A stretch of DNA of 64,000 bases from Peptostreptococcus russellii (GCF_900110295.1 NZ_FODF01000001.1:1-64000), one strand, 5' to 3'. Positions 17,701-26,310 are shown, counted from the stretch's first letter. Notes: generated by a model from the sequence alone, not told the origin. Made by a program: numbers and translations.

Positions 17701-17900
17701 AAAATTATATTGCTTCAAGAAATAAGTATTATGATTTGAAGATGGCTGCATATCAGACAAGAATTCCGTATCTATCAAATGAGCAGTTAAAAACTGATTA
17801 TAATGATTTGAAAAATCAAATCTCATCTACAGGCAAAAATGCACAGTATATAACAAATTTAGATGAAATATATGAAGATGCGATGAAAGATAGACAGTAA
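14724..17900 (+). CDS. Large acidic single-span membrane protein with C-terminal SPOR-like domain; unrecognised family
   Basis: About 1,058 residues; no family recognised for most of it. Residues 1-330 look alpha-helical and hydrophilic. From about 395 a basic amphipathic segment is followed by a Glu/Asp/Tyr-rich tract, a second basic segment (~458-473) and a second acidic tract; 530-800 is charged and probably disordered; a third basic segment lies at ~801-820. One membrane span (~832-855, VIIIAIVVIIFFAYVFII) leads to a Lys/Glu linker and a SPOR-like domain from ~927 (YYTVFVGATKDKDGAESVAY, then KVIRNGGYYMLKVGEY). SPOR domains bind denuded septal peptidoglycan, so the long N-terminus should be cytoplasmic. 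TTG 14724 has AAGGAG 8 nt upstream. It is followed 26 nt later by an equally unknown gene, probably in one operon. Confidence 0.75.
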   Translation: MNNYGKGLIQSAVEDVDKKFIKNKYELSRELNDALKNKYKKVEKNEEKYIELLRFNIIYYKSIIKKLETIVDVWIQNGVISSSQSVEKNIANITNSSKNYVNKAMKEGIDKLNEKDRKIFISYDKSSGLERLEKIENDYKILNIYKDVLGMVITEISSDVEKYKAILDMSVNEAKIDIMNEIFKLVNEILFSEDPNTSNFEDEALVGDKQMKTTDVEDADKCISFKKYASMISTPEVLVKINDAFTTATELEGVEEEDAYVFSTDMKDYVSCIVLLLDYISKEDKRYFENVFRMFVIGEISEVQFKELCERYIRENLFLDSKTWLECQKNVKSNFNMENNKFFGDKNLEHKPDEDDLSVTQRMNLLINLDEDTTVRNGIEYAKDGIVAEEDGEKISGFAEKLKKGISTFSDKLKMNEEYDEEEYEDYEDDYEEEYDEEYYDDEYDEFDEEFIEEEENKKGKFTSKLKSFFKINNEDEDEDEEDDDDEDYYDEEIEEIEIDPNLFKGDKTIQDKEALAILKMREKSRIREDEMTKKEYDKLRRERQLAEEINKSGGAGFIEDEDIVFDEEDYVYKKEQEKKERRQTDVNKDLFDNTIDGKNNSFVIEDGERNDKEKEVKRIERNTENNVDEEDNDDFKPILGRTQRLHADKIKRATDKTTVIELEHIDRSKKKNKNLVEREETSLSKEKKSQNEEKNSRVLELAKKEKASREESDKIREIEDEEPCDTESMEDELLDDEGKVFEELEAMKAMKTEGISVAPIDKDKKAKVDLSSFGKKSKFEESDSEDRDREARETSSDSEKKGTLKDKFKSFGDNFKLAGNDDEVMFSKKKMVRDTVIIIAIVVIIFFAYVFIIKGFKVPSVDETNKNVKVVQSSKGKSDKNDKKADSLNEDTSKVAKKTQAEKEKDEAENKASELDREAEKYKGQKGVYYTVFVGATKDKDGAESVAYNFAQRGVKSKVIRNGGYYMLKVGEYFDYNQAYAESNRISAKGIQNYIASRNKYYDLKMAAYQTRIPYLSNEQLKTDYNDLKNQISSTGKNAQYITNLDEIYEDAMKDRQ

Positions 17901-17926
17901 ATAAACGGCATTGGAGGGATCCGGTT

Positions 17927-19912
17927 TTGCTAAAGCGAGATGAAAAAATAATATTTAGTATAAAATCTGGATTTAGTCTAAACGGTTTAAATGACTACAA
18001 GCTAGAAGATAAATGCTTACAATTCACAAACCTTGGGAATATTTATATTTCCAAGGTTGATTGTTTAGAAGAAGAATGTTCAGATTTTATTATGTATGAC
18101 TTTGATGAACATGGAATAAGTCTATATTCTGAAATTGATAAAGAAAGTATAAATGTTGTTTCTGATTATATACCTTTTACGGTGTGTAAAAATGGAATAG
18201 AAAAAAGTGTAGAGCTATCTATATTAATAGTGTTAGACTTTGAAGAATTTTCCGAAATAGACAATCAAATTGAAAATATGATCTTTGATTTTAAACAAGA
18301 TAATACCATCATGATTCTTGACGGTAGATATGCATACTCAGGTAGGTTTACAGGTGGAGACGAAAATATATTATTTGCCACAGAAAATTTCAATTTCAAC
18401 TTTGACTTTAATGATGTTGAGGACTTTTCAGAAGAGTATAATAGAATTAAATTTAATGGATATTTCTATATAAATGAAAAACTTAATATAGTGAGAAAAG
18501 TATCTTTTGTAGGTAATTTAAGTAATTATAAGTTACCTTTAGGTTTTGAGTTGAAAGTAGAGAGTAATAATAAAATAGGATTTTTACCTTTTGAAGATAG
18601 AATGGTAGTTTGTAAAGTTACTGGGAAAATAGCTAATCAAGTTTATGATTCCAAAGAGGTGTTTTTGATAAAGCATAATGAAATGTATATTTTTTATGAT
18701 AAGATTAAGAAGAAAGAAATCTTGTCTAGAAAAATAAGTAATTATTCAAAATATTTTTTAGGGAATGATGAATACATAATATTTGATGAAGAAAATGTAT
18801 TTAAAATGGAAATTGGTGCAAAAAGCTTGCATAGAGTTTTTTTAAACAAATTAGCGATTATTACTAATAAAAATATTGGATATACAGATTCTGGCAATCC
18901 ATTTTTTATTAGTTTAAATAAAGAAACTATAAAAATATCTAATTCAAAAAGTGACAGTGTATTGGAAATTGAGAAAGATCTGATATCCGATATAACTGTA
19001 GACGAAGAAGAAAGTATAGAAAATGGAGATCTAGTAAGTACTGAAATAAAATTTGCAGATAGAAAGATAAAAGTGAATTTAAAAAGAAGTCTTATAACAG
19101 AGATGACAGAAAATGTATTTTCAGACTATCAGATTTCCCTTTTTGAAAATGCAAGTATAGAAGAGGTTTATGAAAACTGGGTAAAGACAGTTTCGGACAT
19201 GGTAGTATACAATATATTTGGAGAAGTATATCAGCTATGTTATAGATTTCTAAAACCCTATAGCTTTGAAGAGGACATAGCTGAGTGCATAGAGTTTATA
19301 AATAAATATTATGAAGAGATAGAAGAAGAAAAAAAGAAAATTGATAATATAACAGTTCATCTATCGGGAATATTGGAAAAAAACGAACTTAACTATTTTA
19401 GATCAATGGGAATAAAAAGCGATCTAGAATGTATGGAAAAAATAAGAAAGATATTTCTAGAAATAAGAAGTAGTATGAATTACGACCTAAATGAAGTAAT
19501 AAATAAATTTGATACAGTTAATTATCTTATAATGCCGAAAAGTATGGTTGAAGAATTTTGTGAAAGATTAAGCGGGCATGATATGTACATTATAAAATAC
19601 TTTGCCAAGCAGGGACAAAAATCTCTTGAACACTTTATTCAAGATTTGCTTCCTTTTTATGTAGAAAAAGTAATTGTAACTGTATTTGAAGTATATATGG
19701 ATTTATATGGAGAATATAGTAAGCTTGAAGAAAAGGAATTAAAATATGAGCTTATGAATAGAATCAAATCAGCACATGTTTTTAAACAGTTTACTGTAGA
19801 AAGTGGTTCATCAATTTTGAGAAAAGAAGTGGTGGATGATCTTTACTCATTAGTTAAATTCTCTTCTATGAGGATAGATAGTGAATTTTATTATACAGGT
19901 GGGTACAATTAA
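17927..19912 (+). CDS. Uncharacterised 661-residue protein, partner of the SPOR-domain gene
   Basis: No family recognised. 661 residues, acidic, no signal peptide and no clear membrane span, so probably cytosolic. The first 400 residues are rich in short beta-like segments, with small motifs resembling repeated sensor or PH-like strands (for example VCKVTGKIANQVYDSKEVF). The last 250 are alpha-helical (EECIEFINKYYEEIEEEKKK-type helices; several Leu/Ile heptads). Start is TTG 17927 with GGAGG 9 nt upstream. It sits 26 nt after the SPOR-protein gene, so shared transcription is likely and joint function is inferred. Only a weak terminator follows. Confidence 0.7.
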   Translation: MLKRDEKIIFSIKSGFSLNGLNDYKLEDKCLQFTNLGNIYISKVDCLEEECSDFIMYDFDEHGISLYSEIDKESINVVSDYIPFTVCKNGIEKSVELSILIVLDFEEFSEIDNQIENMIFDFKQDNTIMILDGRYAYSGRFTGGDENILFATENFNFNFDFNDVEDFSEEYNRIKFNGYFYINEKLNIVRKVSFVGNLSNYKLPLGFELKVESNNKIGFLPFEDRMVVCKVTGKIANQVYDSKEVFLIKHNEMYIFYDKIKKKEILSRKISNYSKYFLGNDEYIIFDEENVFKMEIGAKSLHRVFLNKLAIITNKNIGYTDSGNPFFISLNKETIKISNSKSDSVLEIEKDLISDITVDEEESIENGDLVSTEIKFADRKIKVNLKRSLITEMTENVFSDYQISLFENASIEEVYENWVKTVSDMVVYNIFGEVYQLCYRFLKPYSFEEDIAECIEFINKYYEEIEEEKKKIDNITVHLSGILEKNELNYFRSMGIKSDLECMEKIRKIFLEIRSSMNYDLNEVINKFDTVNYLIMPKSMVEEFCERLSGHDMYIIKYFAKQGQKSLEHFIQDLLPFYVEKVIVTVFEVYMDLYGEYSKLEEKELKYELMNRIKSAHVFKQFTVESGSSILRKEVVDDLYSLVKFSSMRIDSEFYYTGGYN

Positions 19913-19978
19913 TTAATAGAAGAGAAAGTAGAAAAAAATAAAACTTTTGTGGAAACAATGAGGAAAATGTAGTATTAT

Positions 19979-19999
19979 AGAAAGTATATTCTTTCTTTT
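19979..19999 (+). terminator. Weak terminator-like hairpin
   Basis: AGAAAG pairs with CTTTCT (6 bp, 6-nt loop), followed by only three T. Poor stability; listed because nothing better ends the upstream pair. Confidence 0.3.
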
Positions 20000-20056
20000 A
20001 GTATATAGATAAGGATATATTAAAGATTCTTTTATATAGTATAGGGAGATATGAGA

Positions 20057-20194
20057 ATGCTTATAAGTGATATAATGAATAAAGAGTACAGATTATGTGA
20101 TTTCAATGAAAGGGAGAAAAGTGTAATTTATCGTGAAATAGATCTTGATACACTTTTACTTGAAGGAGCAGAAGAAAATGAAATTATGGAATAA
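20057..20194 (+). CDS. Small hypothetical protein, 45 residues
   Basis: A short frame beginning MLISDIMNKEYRLC and ending EENEIME, acidic, with no signal or membrane segment. ATG 20057 has AGGGAG 8 nt upstream; an earlier in-frame ATG at 20051 is too close to that site. It lies between the unknown 661-residue gene and galE, on the same strand, with the possible promoter TTGTGG-17-TAGTAT (19947-19975) in front. A clean ribosome site and coding-like codon use support it, but no homologue is recognised. Confidence 0.5.
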   Translation: MLISDIMNKEYRLCDFNEREKSVIYREIDLDTLLLEGAEENEIME

Positions 20195-20251
20195 GTTCAT
20201 TCTCAATTAGATCAAGGGAATGAATTCAGATAAGAGGAGATGATAGATTTT

Positions 20252-21280
20252 ATGAGTACAATCTTATTAGCAGGTGGGGCTGGATATATAGGTAGCCACA
20301 CAGCTGTAGAATTGTTGAGTTCAGGACATGAAGTAATAATAGTGGATAATTATTCAAATAGCTATCCTGTTGTAATTGATAGAATAGAAGAAATTACTTC
20401 AAAGAGACCGAAAGTTTATGTATTGGACACAAGAAGCAAAGAATTTGAAAAAGTATTTATTGAAAATAAAATAGATGCAGTAGTTGACTATGCTGCTTAC
20501 AAAGCAGTTGGGGATTCTGTAAAGAATCCTTTAAAGTATTATGATAATAATTTATTTTCATTATTAAATACATTAAGTTTAATGAAAAAATATGGAGTTA
20601 ATAATTTTGTATTTAGTTCATCTGCAACTGTATACGGAAGTGTTCCAGAAGAAGATCTTCCAGTAGATGAAGATTATGGAAGAACAACTACAAATCCATA
20701 TGGTAATACAAAGCTAATGGGAGAAGAAATCTTAGAAGACCTTGTATATTCAGATAAGGATTTTAATACAATTGTTCTTAGATATTTTAATCCGATTGGT
20801 GCTCATAAATCAGGGCTTATTGGAGAAGAAAGTACAGAAATTCCAGCTAATATAATGCCATATTTGACTAAGGTGGCAATAGGTGAGTTACCTTACTTGA
20901 GAGTGTTTGGAAATGATTATGATACAGTTGATGGCACTGGTGTAAGAGATTATATACATGTTGTTGATCTTGCAAAGGGGCATGTAAAGGCTTTGGAGAG
21001 ATTATTAAACAATCATGTTGGTATAGAATACTACAATCTTGGCACAGGTAGAGGATACAGTGTTATGGAGCTTATTGAAACATTTTCAAAGGCTTGTGGA
21101 AAAGAGATTCCATACAAGATAGTTGAAAGAAGAGATGGTGATGCTGCGGCTTCTTATGCAGATTCATCAAGAGCTGAAAAAGTTTTGGGATGGAAGGCTG
21201 AAAATACATTGGAAGATATGTGTAAAGACTCATGGAAATGGCAAAGTGAAAATCCACATGGATACAACTGTCAAGCATAG
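20252..21280 (+). CDS. galE: UDP-glucose 4-epimerase
   Basis: 342 residues; extended short-chain dehydrogenase. Interconverts UDP-glucose and UDP-galactose (or the N-acetyl forms) with bound NAD. Visible: nucleotide motif GGAGYIGSH at the N-terminus, SSSATVYG with the catalytic Ser, and Tyr-x3-Lys in NPYGNTKLMGE. Typical C-terminal LGWKAENTLEDM is present. ATG 20252 matches the usual short GalE N-terminus; an ATG at 20240 abuts the GAGGAG site. Two lipoprotein genes follow closely, 21 nt away, so they may be co-transcribed. Confidence 0.93.
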   Translation: MSTILLAGGAGYIGSHTAVELLSSGHEVIIVDNYSNSYPVVIDRIEEITSKRPKVYVLDTRSKEFEKVFIENKIDAVVDYAAYKAVGDSVKNPLKYYDNNLFSLLNTLSLMKKYGVNNFVFSSSATVYGSVPEEDLPVDEDYGRTTTNPYGNTKLMGEEILEDLVYSDKDFNTIVLRYFNPIGAHKSGLIGEESTEIPANIMPYLTKVAIGELPYLRVFGNDYDTVDGTGVRDYIHVVDLAKGHVKALERLLNNHVGIEYYNLGTGRGYSVMELIETFSKACGKEIPYKIVERRDGDAAASYADSSRAEKVLGWKAENTLEDMCKDSWKWQSENPHGYNCQA

Positions 21281-21301
21281 TATACATAGCTAGGAGGAAA
21301 G

Positions 21302-22411
21302 ATGATAAAAAAATTATTTTCTATTGTTATGATTGTGGCTTTAGTTATTTTGCTTCCAGCATGTGGAAAAGAAAAAAGTCTTAAATCAGATAACAATAAG
21401 GTTACTACTAAGAAGGCGGAAATAATGGTATACTTGCCTGAAGGACAGCAACTTGACAATAAATATTATAATGATAAAGAAGTTGCAATAAATTATTTAC
21501 CAAATAATAAAGGTGCTTTTACAGAAAAAGAGGTAAATGATATTGTAAACAATATCGATAAACATGTAAAAGTATTAGTTATTACAACTGAAAAAACTGG
21601 CTTAGAAGGTGTCTTTAAAAAGGTTAAGGACAAACTTCCAGGTGTAATTACAGTAGCAGGTGATATTGGAGAAATGCATAATGATGAACTTTATAGCATA
21701 TTGAAAAATCCAAAACTCGATGTTGCCTTTACAGTAGAAAACAATAAAAAGGGAGTAGAATCAGCTAAAATAGCAAAGCTAATGGGAGCTGAACAATATA
21801 TATATTTAAGCAGGACAAAAAGTATAAATCCTGAAGTTAATGAAGATATGCAGGAAGTAAAAGAGTATTGTAATAATAATGGTATGAAGTTTGAAAATAT
21901 TTCTGTTGATGAAAAAGCTCTATATTCAGATATTATTTCAAAAGTCAAAAAAACTGCAGCTGGGGCGATAAAGAAGACAGCAGTTTTCCCTTCAGATAAG
22001 TCTCTTTCTAAAGATGTTTTAGAAGGTGCTTTAAGTGAAGGCTATATGGTTCCTGATATAAATAGCGAAAATGATGGAAGACTTCTGTCAGAAGTGCTAA
22101 ATATGACAAAAGATTATAAAAAGCTACCGAGAGAAGAGTTTGATTCAAAAGTATCTCAAAAGCTTAAAGAATATAATTTAAATGGAAAAATAGCAGGTAT
22201 ATCAGAAGGAATATACAGTATACCTTCTGAACTTACAATAGAAATAGCAAAGTTTATGTATGAAAAGAATTATATGATAGAAGAGTGCTATAGAGATGTG
22301 TCGGTAATTGCTAGAGGAAATAGGAATTTGAAACTTTCTATACTTCCAAAAGATATAGGTTTATCACTAGGTTATGCAAGAAATCTTCTTGTTACACCTA
22401 GAATTTATTAA
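21302..22411 (+). CDS. Lipoprotein, DUF3798-like (periplasmic-binding fold)
   Basis: 369 residues. Signal peptide with lipobox LLPAC (Cys about 21). The mature part shows the rhythm of the DUF3798/periplasmic-binding class: a first strand (EIMVYLPEG), VKVLVITTEKTGLEGVFKKV, LPGVITVAGDI, VAFTVENNKKGVESAKIAKL and MGAEQYIYLSRTKS. Family members are surface lipoproteins of unknown ligand. AGGAGG precedes ATG 21302. The stop codon overlaps an in-frame ATG of the next, related gene, so the two are coupled paralogues. Confidence 0.7.
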   Translation: MIKKLFSIVMIVALVILLPACGKEKSLKSDNNKVTTKKAEIMVYLPEGQQLDNKYYNDKEVAINYLPNNKGAFTEKEVNDIVNNIDKHVKVLVITTEKTGLEGVFKKVKDKLPGVITVAGDIGEMHNDELYSILKNPKLDVAFTVENNKKGVESAKIAKLMGAEQYIYLSRTKSINPEVNEDMQEVKEYCNNNGMKFENISVDEKALYSDIISKVKKTAAGAIKKTAVFPSDKSLSKDVLEGALSEGYMVPDINSENDGRLLSEVLNMTKDYKKLPREEFDSKVSQKLKEYNLNGKIAGISEGIYSIPSELTIEIAKFMYEKNYMIEECYRDVSVIARGNRNLKLSILPKDIGLSLGYARNLLVTPRIY

Positions 22412-22422
22412 TGGAGGTAGAC

Positions 22423-23607
22423 ATGAGTAAATTTTTAAAGCGAATAATTACAGTATCTGTGTCAATTGTTTTTTTAACAGTTTTTCTTGTAGGCTGTGGT
22501 CAGGAAGAAAATAAGAAAAAAGCTGAAATTCTTGAAGACACAAAAGATGCGGATATAAAGACAATAATAGTAACTCAAAATGATAAAGAAAATAAATCAG
22601 CATTTGAAGCTGCCAAGAAGGAAAAGATGGATAATGAGTATAAGAGATTTAATAATTCAAAATATAAGAGTTATGTAGAACATTATATACTTCCTTCTGA
22701 CTTTGAAGATAATAAAAAAACAGATGAAATGTTTAATAAAATTAAAAAAGATAAAAATGCAAAAATACTTATAGTTTCTGCTAACAAAGCAGGTTTAGCT
22801 GAAAAAGTTAAAAAACTAAAAAAAGAAAGAAGAGATATATTAACTATTTCTGCCGATTTAAATGAAGATGATCAAAAGTTGATAAAAGATTTTGATTTAA
22901 ATTTCAAGACTGGAGATTTTGATCATGGTGAAAGAATTGTGGATTTGGCAAAGTCAATGGGAGCGCAGAGATTTATATACTTTGTAGGAAACAATGATCT
23001 TAAAGACAGCAAAAAAATGGAAATATTAGATGGTATGAAAAAAGAAAGCAAGAAGATAGATCTTCCAATAGAGGAAGTGAAGATACCTGATATGAATAAT
23101 CCCTATGAAGAAAAAGCATTTGTTTCAAATTCTATAGATAGTTTGATAAAAAAATACGGAAGAGACATTAATATATATACTTTTGATAGCAAATTTGATG
23201 AAATATTAGCATCTAAAGTTTTTGATGATAAGTTCTTTATAGCAGAGTTTTCTGACAAGAATGTTTCGCCAGAACTGATGAAAGTATATGGATTAAAGTA
23301 TGTTACTAGACAAGCAAATGATTATGTTTGGATGAATTCTCAAATTGGAGCGTATATTAAATTGAGTTCAGATATGGAAAGAAGGATTGGTGCTAGTGCA
23401 TATAATCCGGAGTTTTATACAATGAAAATAGCTGCAGATGTTGGAGAAGTATTGAAATCAAAGAAAATGAATGTTAAAAAAGCATATAATTCTGTATTTC
23501 TAGAGAATATTTCAAATATGAAGAATAAGACAGGTTGTGGCTTTATCAACAAATATAAGGGTGTAGGAAACTATAAGATTATAGATGTTGATCAAATATT
23601 ATATTAG
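22423..23607 (+). CDS. Lipoprotein, DUF3798-like, paralogue of the preceding gene
   Basis: 394 residues. Signal peptide with lipobox FLVGC (Cys about 24). It shares the layout of the upstream lipoprotein: AKILIVSANKAGLAEKVKKL, DILTISADLNEDD, FDHGERIVDLAKSMGAQRFI and a late GLKYVTRQANDYVWMN block. ATG 22423 is chosen because GGAGG lies 5 nt upstream; the ATG at 22411 precedes that site and overlaps the upstream stop. The two proteins have diverged strongly and may bind different ligands. No permease or ATPase gene accompanies them. Confidence 0.7.
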   Translation: MSKFLKRIITVSVSIVFLTVFLVGCGQEENKKKAEILEDTKDADIKTIIVTQNDKENKSAFEAAKKEKMDNEYKRFNNSKYKSYVEHYILPSDFEDNKKTDEMFNKIKKDKNAKILIVSANKAGLAEKVKKLKKERRDILTISADLNEDDQKLIKDFDLNFKTGDFDHGERIVDLAKSMGAQRFIYFVGNNDLKDSKKMEILDGMKKESKKIDLPIEEVKIPDMNNPYEEKAFVSNSIDSLIKKYGRDINIYTFDSKFDEILASKVFDDKFFIAEFSDKNVSPELMKVYGLKYVTRQANDYVWMNSQIGAYIKLSSDMERRIGASAYNPEFYTMKIAADVGEVLKSKKMNVKKAYNSVFLENISNMKNKTGCGFINKYKGVGNYKIIDVDQILY

Positions 23608-23661
23608 AGATTAGTTATAGCGAGAGTTATAAATAAAATAAATTTTTAGGAGTGGTTAAAT

Positions 23662-24666
23662 ATGGTTATGATTATACCAGAAGATTACAAGTGTGATCTT
23701 GATGTACTAGAGACGCAGAAGGCGATAAAAAAATTAAAAGACTATTTTCAGAAAGAACTTAGTGAAGAATTAAATCTTTTAAGAGTTTCTTCACCATTAT
23801 TTGTTTTACCTGAATCTGGGACAAATGACAATTTAAATGGGATAGAAACACCTGTAAGTTTCAATGTTCCTTTCCTGAATAAGAAGGCAGAAATAGTTCA
23901 GTCACTAGCTAAGTGGAAGAGAGTAGCTATTGAAAGATATAATATACCTATGTATGAAGGTATATATGCTGATATGAATGCTATTAGAAAAGATGAAGAA
24001 CTTGATAATATACATTCATTTTATGTTGACCAGTGGGACTGGGAATATAAAATAAAGAAAAGTGATAGAAGTTATGAAAAATTAGTATGGATAGTTGAAA
24101 AAATATTTGATGTATTTAAGAGAACCGATGAGTATATTATGGGGATATATCCTGAATTTGAACCATTACTTCCTGAAAAGATAACATTTGTATCTACACA
24201 GGAATTAGAAGATGAGTGGCCAAACTTAACTCCTAAAGAGAGAGAAAGAAAAATCGTTGAAAGACATAAGGCTGTATTTTTAACAGGAATAGGTAAGTCA
24301 CTTGAATCTGGAGAAAAACATGACGGAAGATCCCCTGACTATGATGATTGGGATTTAAATGGAGATCTTTTATTCTACAATCCAGTTCTTGATGATGTTC
24401 TAGAACTTTCATCTATGGGTATAAGAGTAGATGAAGAAGCTTTAGAAAGACAGCTTGAAATAGCTGGTGCAGAAGACAGAAAGAATTTAGATTATCATAG
24501 AGCTCTATTAAATGGTGAGCTTCCATATACTATAGGTGGTGGAATAGGTCAATCTAGAATTTGTATGTTCTTCCTTAGAAAGGCGCATATAGGTGAGGTT
24601 CAAGTAGGAATTTGGCCAAAGAGAATGATAAGCGACTGTGCTAAGGCAGGAATACATCTATTATAG
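23662..24666 (+). CDS. asnA: Aspartate-ammonia ligase (asparagine synthetase A)
   Basis: 334 residues, usual AsnA length. Makes asparagine from aspartate, ammonia and ATP; class-II aaRS-like fold. Recognised blocks: LLRVSSPLFVLPESGTNDNL, PVSFNVPFL, AEIVQSLAKWKRVA, YADMNAIRKDEELDNIHSFY (split here), VDQWDWE and the C-terminal GGGIGQSRICMFFL. The first codons follow AGGAGTGG; ATG 23662 or the Met two residues later may start. A terminator lies 13 nt after the stop. Confidence 0.95.
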   Translation: MVMIIPEDYKCDLDVLETQKAIKKLKDYFQKELSEELNLLRVSSPLFVLPESGTNDNLNGIETPVSFNVPFLNKKAEIVQSLAKWKRVAIERYNIPMYEGIYADMNAIRKDEELDNIHSFYVDQWDWEYKIKKSDRSYEKLVWIVEKIFDVFKRTDEYIMGIYPEFEPLLPEKITFVSTQELEDEWPNLTPKERERKIVERHKAVFLTGIGKSLESGEKHDGRSPDYDDWDLNGDLLFYNPVLDDVLELSSMGIRVDEEALERQLEIAGAEDRKNLDYHRALLNGELPYTIGGGIGQSRICMFFLRKAHIGEVQVGIWPKRMISDCAKAGIHLL

Positions 24667-24678
24667 AGTATATAAAAT

Positions 24679-24720
24679 AAGTAGCTTCTTTTCATTATGG
24701 AAAGAAGTTGCTTGTGTTTT
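24679..24720 (+). terminator. Terminator of asnA
   Basis: A 13-bp stem from AAGTAGCTTCTTT to AAAGAAGTTGCTT (two G-U pairs), then TGTGTTTTATTTT. Confidence 0.7.
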
Positions 24721-24778
24721 ATTTTATAAGCAGAAATTGCTGAACATAAATTTATTTTAAAAGGAAGATGGTGGAAAA

Positions 24779-25303
24779 ATGTATAAATTGGCAGGCACAT
24801 TATTAAGCGAGGAAGAAATTAAGGCAAAGGTTAAGGAATTAGCAAAAAGGATTGAAAAAGACTATGAAGGTCAAGATATACTTCTTGTAGGAATTTTAAA
24901 GGGAGCAAGTGTATTTGTTGCAGACCTTATGAGAGAAATTAAACTTGATGTAAATATAGACTTTATGAGCGTATCAAGTTATGGAAGCGGAACAGTTTCT
25001 TCAGGTACAGTAAAGATACTTAAGGACCTTGATGTTGATATAGAAGGAAAGAATGTATTAATAGTAGAAGATATAATAGATTCAGGAGCTACTCTAAGTA
25101 ATCTATATGATACTTTAATGACTAGAAATCCAAAGAGTTTAAAGTTATGTACACTTTTAGACAAGCCAGAAAGAAGAAAAGTACATATAAAGGTTGATTA
25201 TGTAGGTTATGAAATAGAAGACAAGTTTATAGTAGGTTATGGAATAGACTATGATGAAAAATACAGAAATCTTCCATATATTGCTATAGTAGAAGAAGTT
25301 TAA
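24779..25303 (+). CDS. hpt: Hypoxanthine phosphoribosyltransferase
   Basis: 174 residues. Purine salvage: hypoxanthine or guanine plus PRPP to IMP or GMP. The PRPP-binding motif VEDIIDSGATL lies at about 97-107; the flexible-loop region MSVSSYGSGTVSSG and the C-terminal FIVGYGIDYDEKYRNLPYI are typical. GGAAG-type ribosome site before ATG 24779. Single gene with its own terminator. Confidence 0.95.
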   Translation: MYKLAGTLLSEEEIKAKVKELAKRIEKDYEGQDILLVGILKGASVFVADLMREIKLDVNIDFMSVSSYGSGTVSSGTVKILKDLDVDIEGKNVLIVEDIIDSGATLSNLYDTLMTRNPKSLKLCTLLDKPERRKVHIKVDYVGYEIEDKFIVGYGIDYDEKYRNLPYIAIVEEV

Positions 25304-25321
25304 ATACTATAATGAGATTAT

Positions 25322-25366
25322 GACATGGTGCATTTGTAGTTTCACATTTGTTTCCATGTCTTTTTT
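25322..25366 (+). terminator. Terminator of hpt
   Basis: GACATGG (25322-25328) pairs with CCATGTC (25354-25360), followed by T6; the long loop can form an inner stem. Confidence 0.65.
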
Positions 25367-25451
25367 GTAGCTGAAATTTCAGAATTAAAAAATAAGTGAT
25401 AATCAAAGACATGATAAAGCTTATATGTAATTGTTTTTAAGGAGTGAAAAT

Positions 25452-26237
25452 ATGGACAGAAAAAAATACTTTTTCTTTGATATTGATGGGACTATTGCAG
25501 TTGGAATGCCTAGATATGTTCCAAAATCAACTGAAAAAACCTTGAATATATTGAAAGAAGAGGGGCACTTTATAAGCATTGCAACTGGAAGGATGTACTC
25601 TATGGCTGTAGATTTTTGTGAAAAGTTTGGAATAAAAAATATGGTTACAGATGGTGGAAACGGAGTAGTTATAGACGGAAAAAAAGAAGTTGAAGCCCTG
25701 GATAAAAATATGATGGATAAAATATTAGATGTTTTTGATAAAAGGGATATTCCTTGGAGTATATGTGTAGATGATGAAAGAGTATGGTATACAAAAGACG
25801 AAAGATTTCCAAAAGCAATGGAAGGTGTAATAAAGATACCTAATTATATGACTACTAGAATAGATAAAAATCTAGATTTTAGAAAGCTAGATAAAATATA
25901 TAAGGGATTTGCATATTTAGATATAGAAACAGAAAAAAGAATAAAAGAATTAAAAGATGTAAGTTATACTCGATATCATGATGAATATATTATTCTTGAG
26001 GCAGATGATAAATCTAAGGGAATAAAAAAGATAATGGAAAAAATGGGAATAGAAAATAGAGATGTTGTTGTATTTGGAGATAATACAAATGATATAAAAA
26101 TGTTTAGACCAGAGTGGACTTCAATAGCTATGGGAAACTCTGTAGACAGTTTGAAAAAAGTAGCTGATTATGTTACTACTGATGCAGATAAAGATGGTAT
26201 AGAAAATGCTTGTAGGCATTTTGGTTGGATAAAATAG
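25452..26237 (+). CDS. HAD-superfamily hydrolase, Cof type
   Basis: 261 residues. Motif I FDIDGT (nucleophile Asp10, Asp12), motif II in ISIATGR, a C2-type cap, Lys in SKGIKKIMEK and motif IV FGDNTNDIKMF near 209. Cof-like enzymes dephosphorylate sugar phosphates, FMN or similar; the substrate here is unknown. ATG 25452 has AAGGAG 7 nt upstream; a TTG 21 nt earlier has none. It precedes the flavoprotein gene by 73 nt. Confidence 0.9.
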   Translation: MDRKKYFFFDIDGTIAVGMPRYVPKSTEKTLNILKEEGHFISIATGRMYSMAVDFCEKFGIKNMVTDGGNGVVIDGKKEVEALDKNMMDKILDVFDKRDIPWSICVDDERVWYTKDERFPKAMEGVIKIPNYMTTRIDKNLDFRKLDKIYKGFAYLDIETEKRIKELKDVSYTRYHDEYIILEADDKSKGIKKIMEKMGIENRDVVVFGDNTNDIKMFRPEWTSIAMGNSVDSLKKVADYVTTDADKDGIENACRHFGWIK

Positions 26238-26310
26238 TTTTTAGAAATGAAAAATATTTGTATCTAGAGACTAATTTATAAGAGAAAAAGTATATGAAAA
26301 AGGTGAGATA

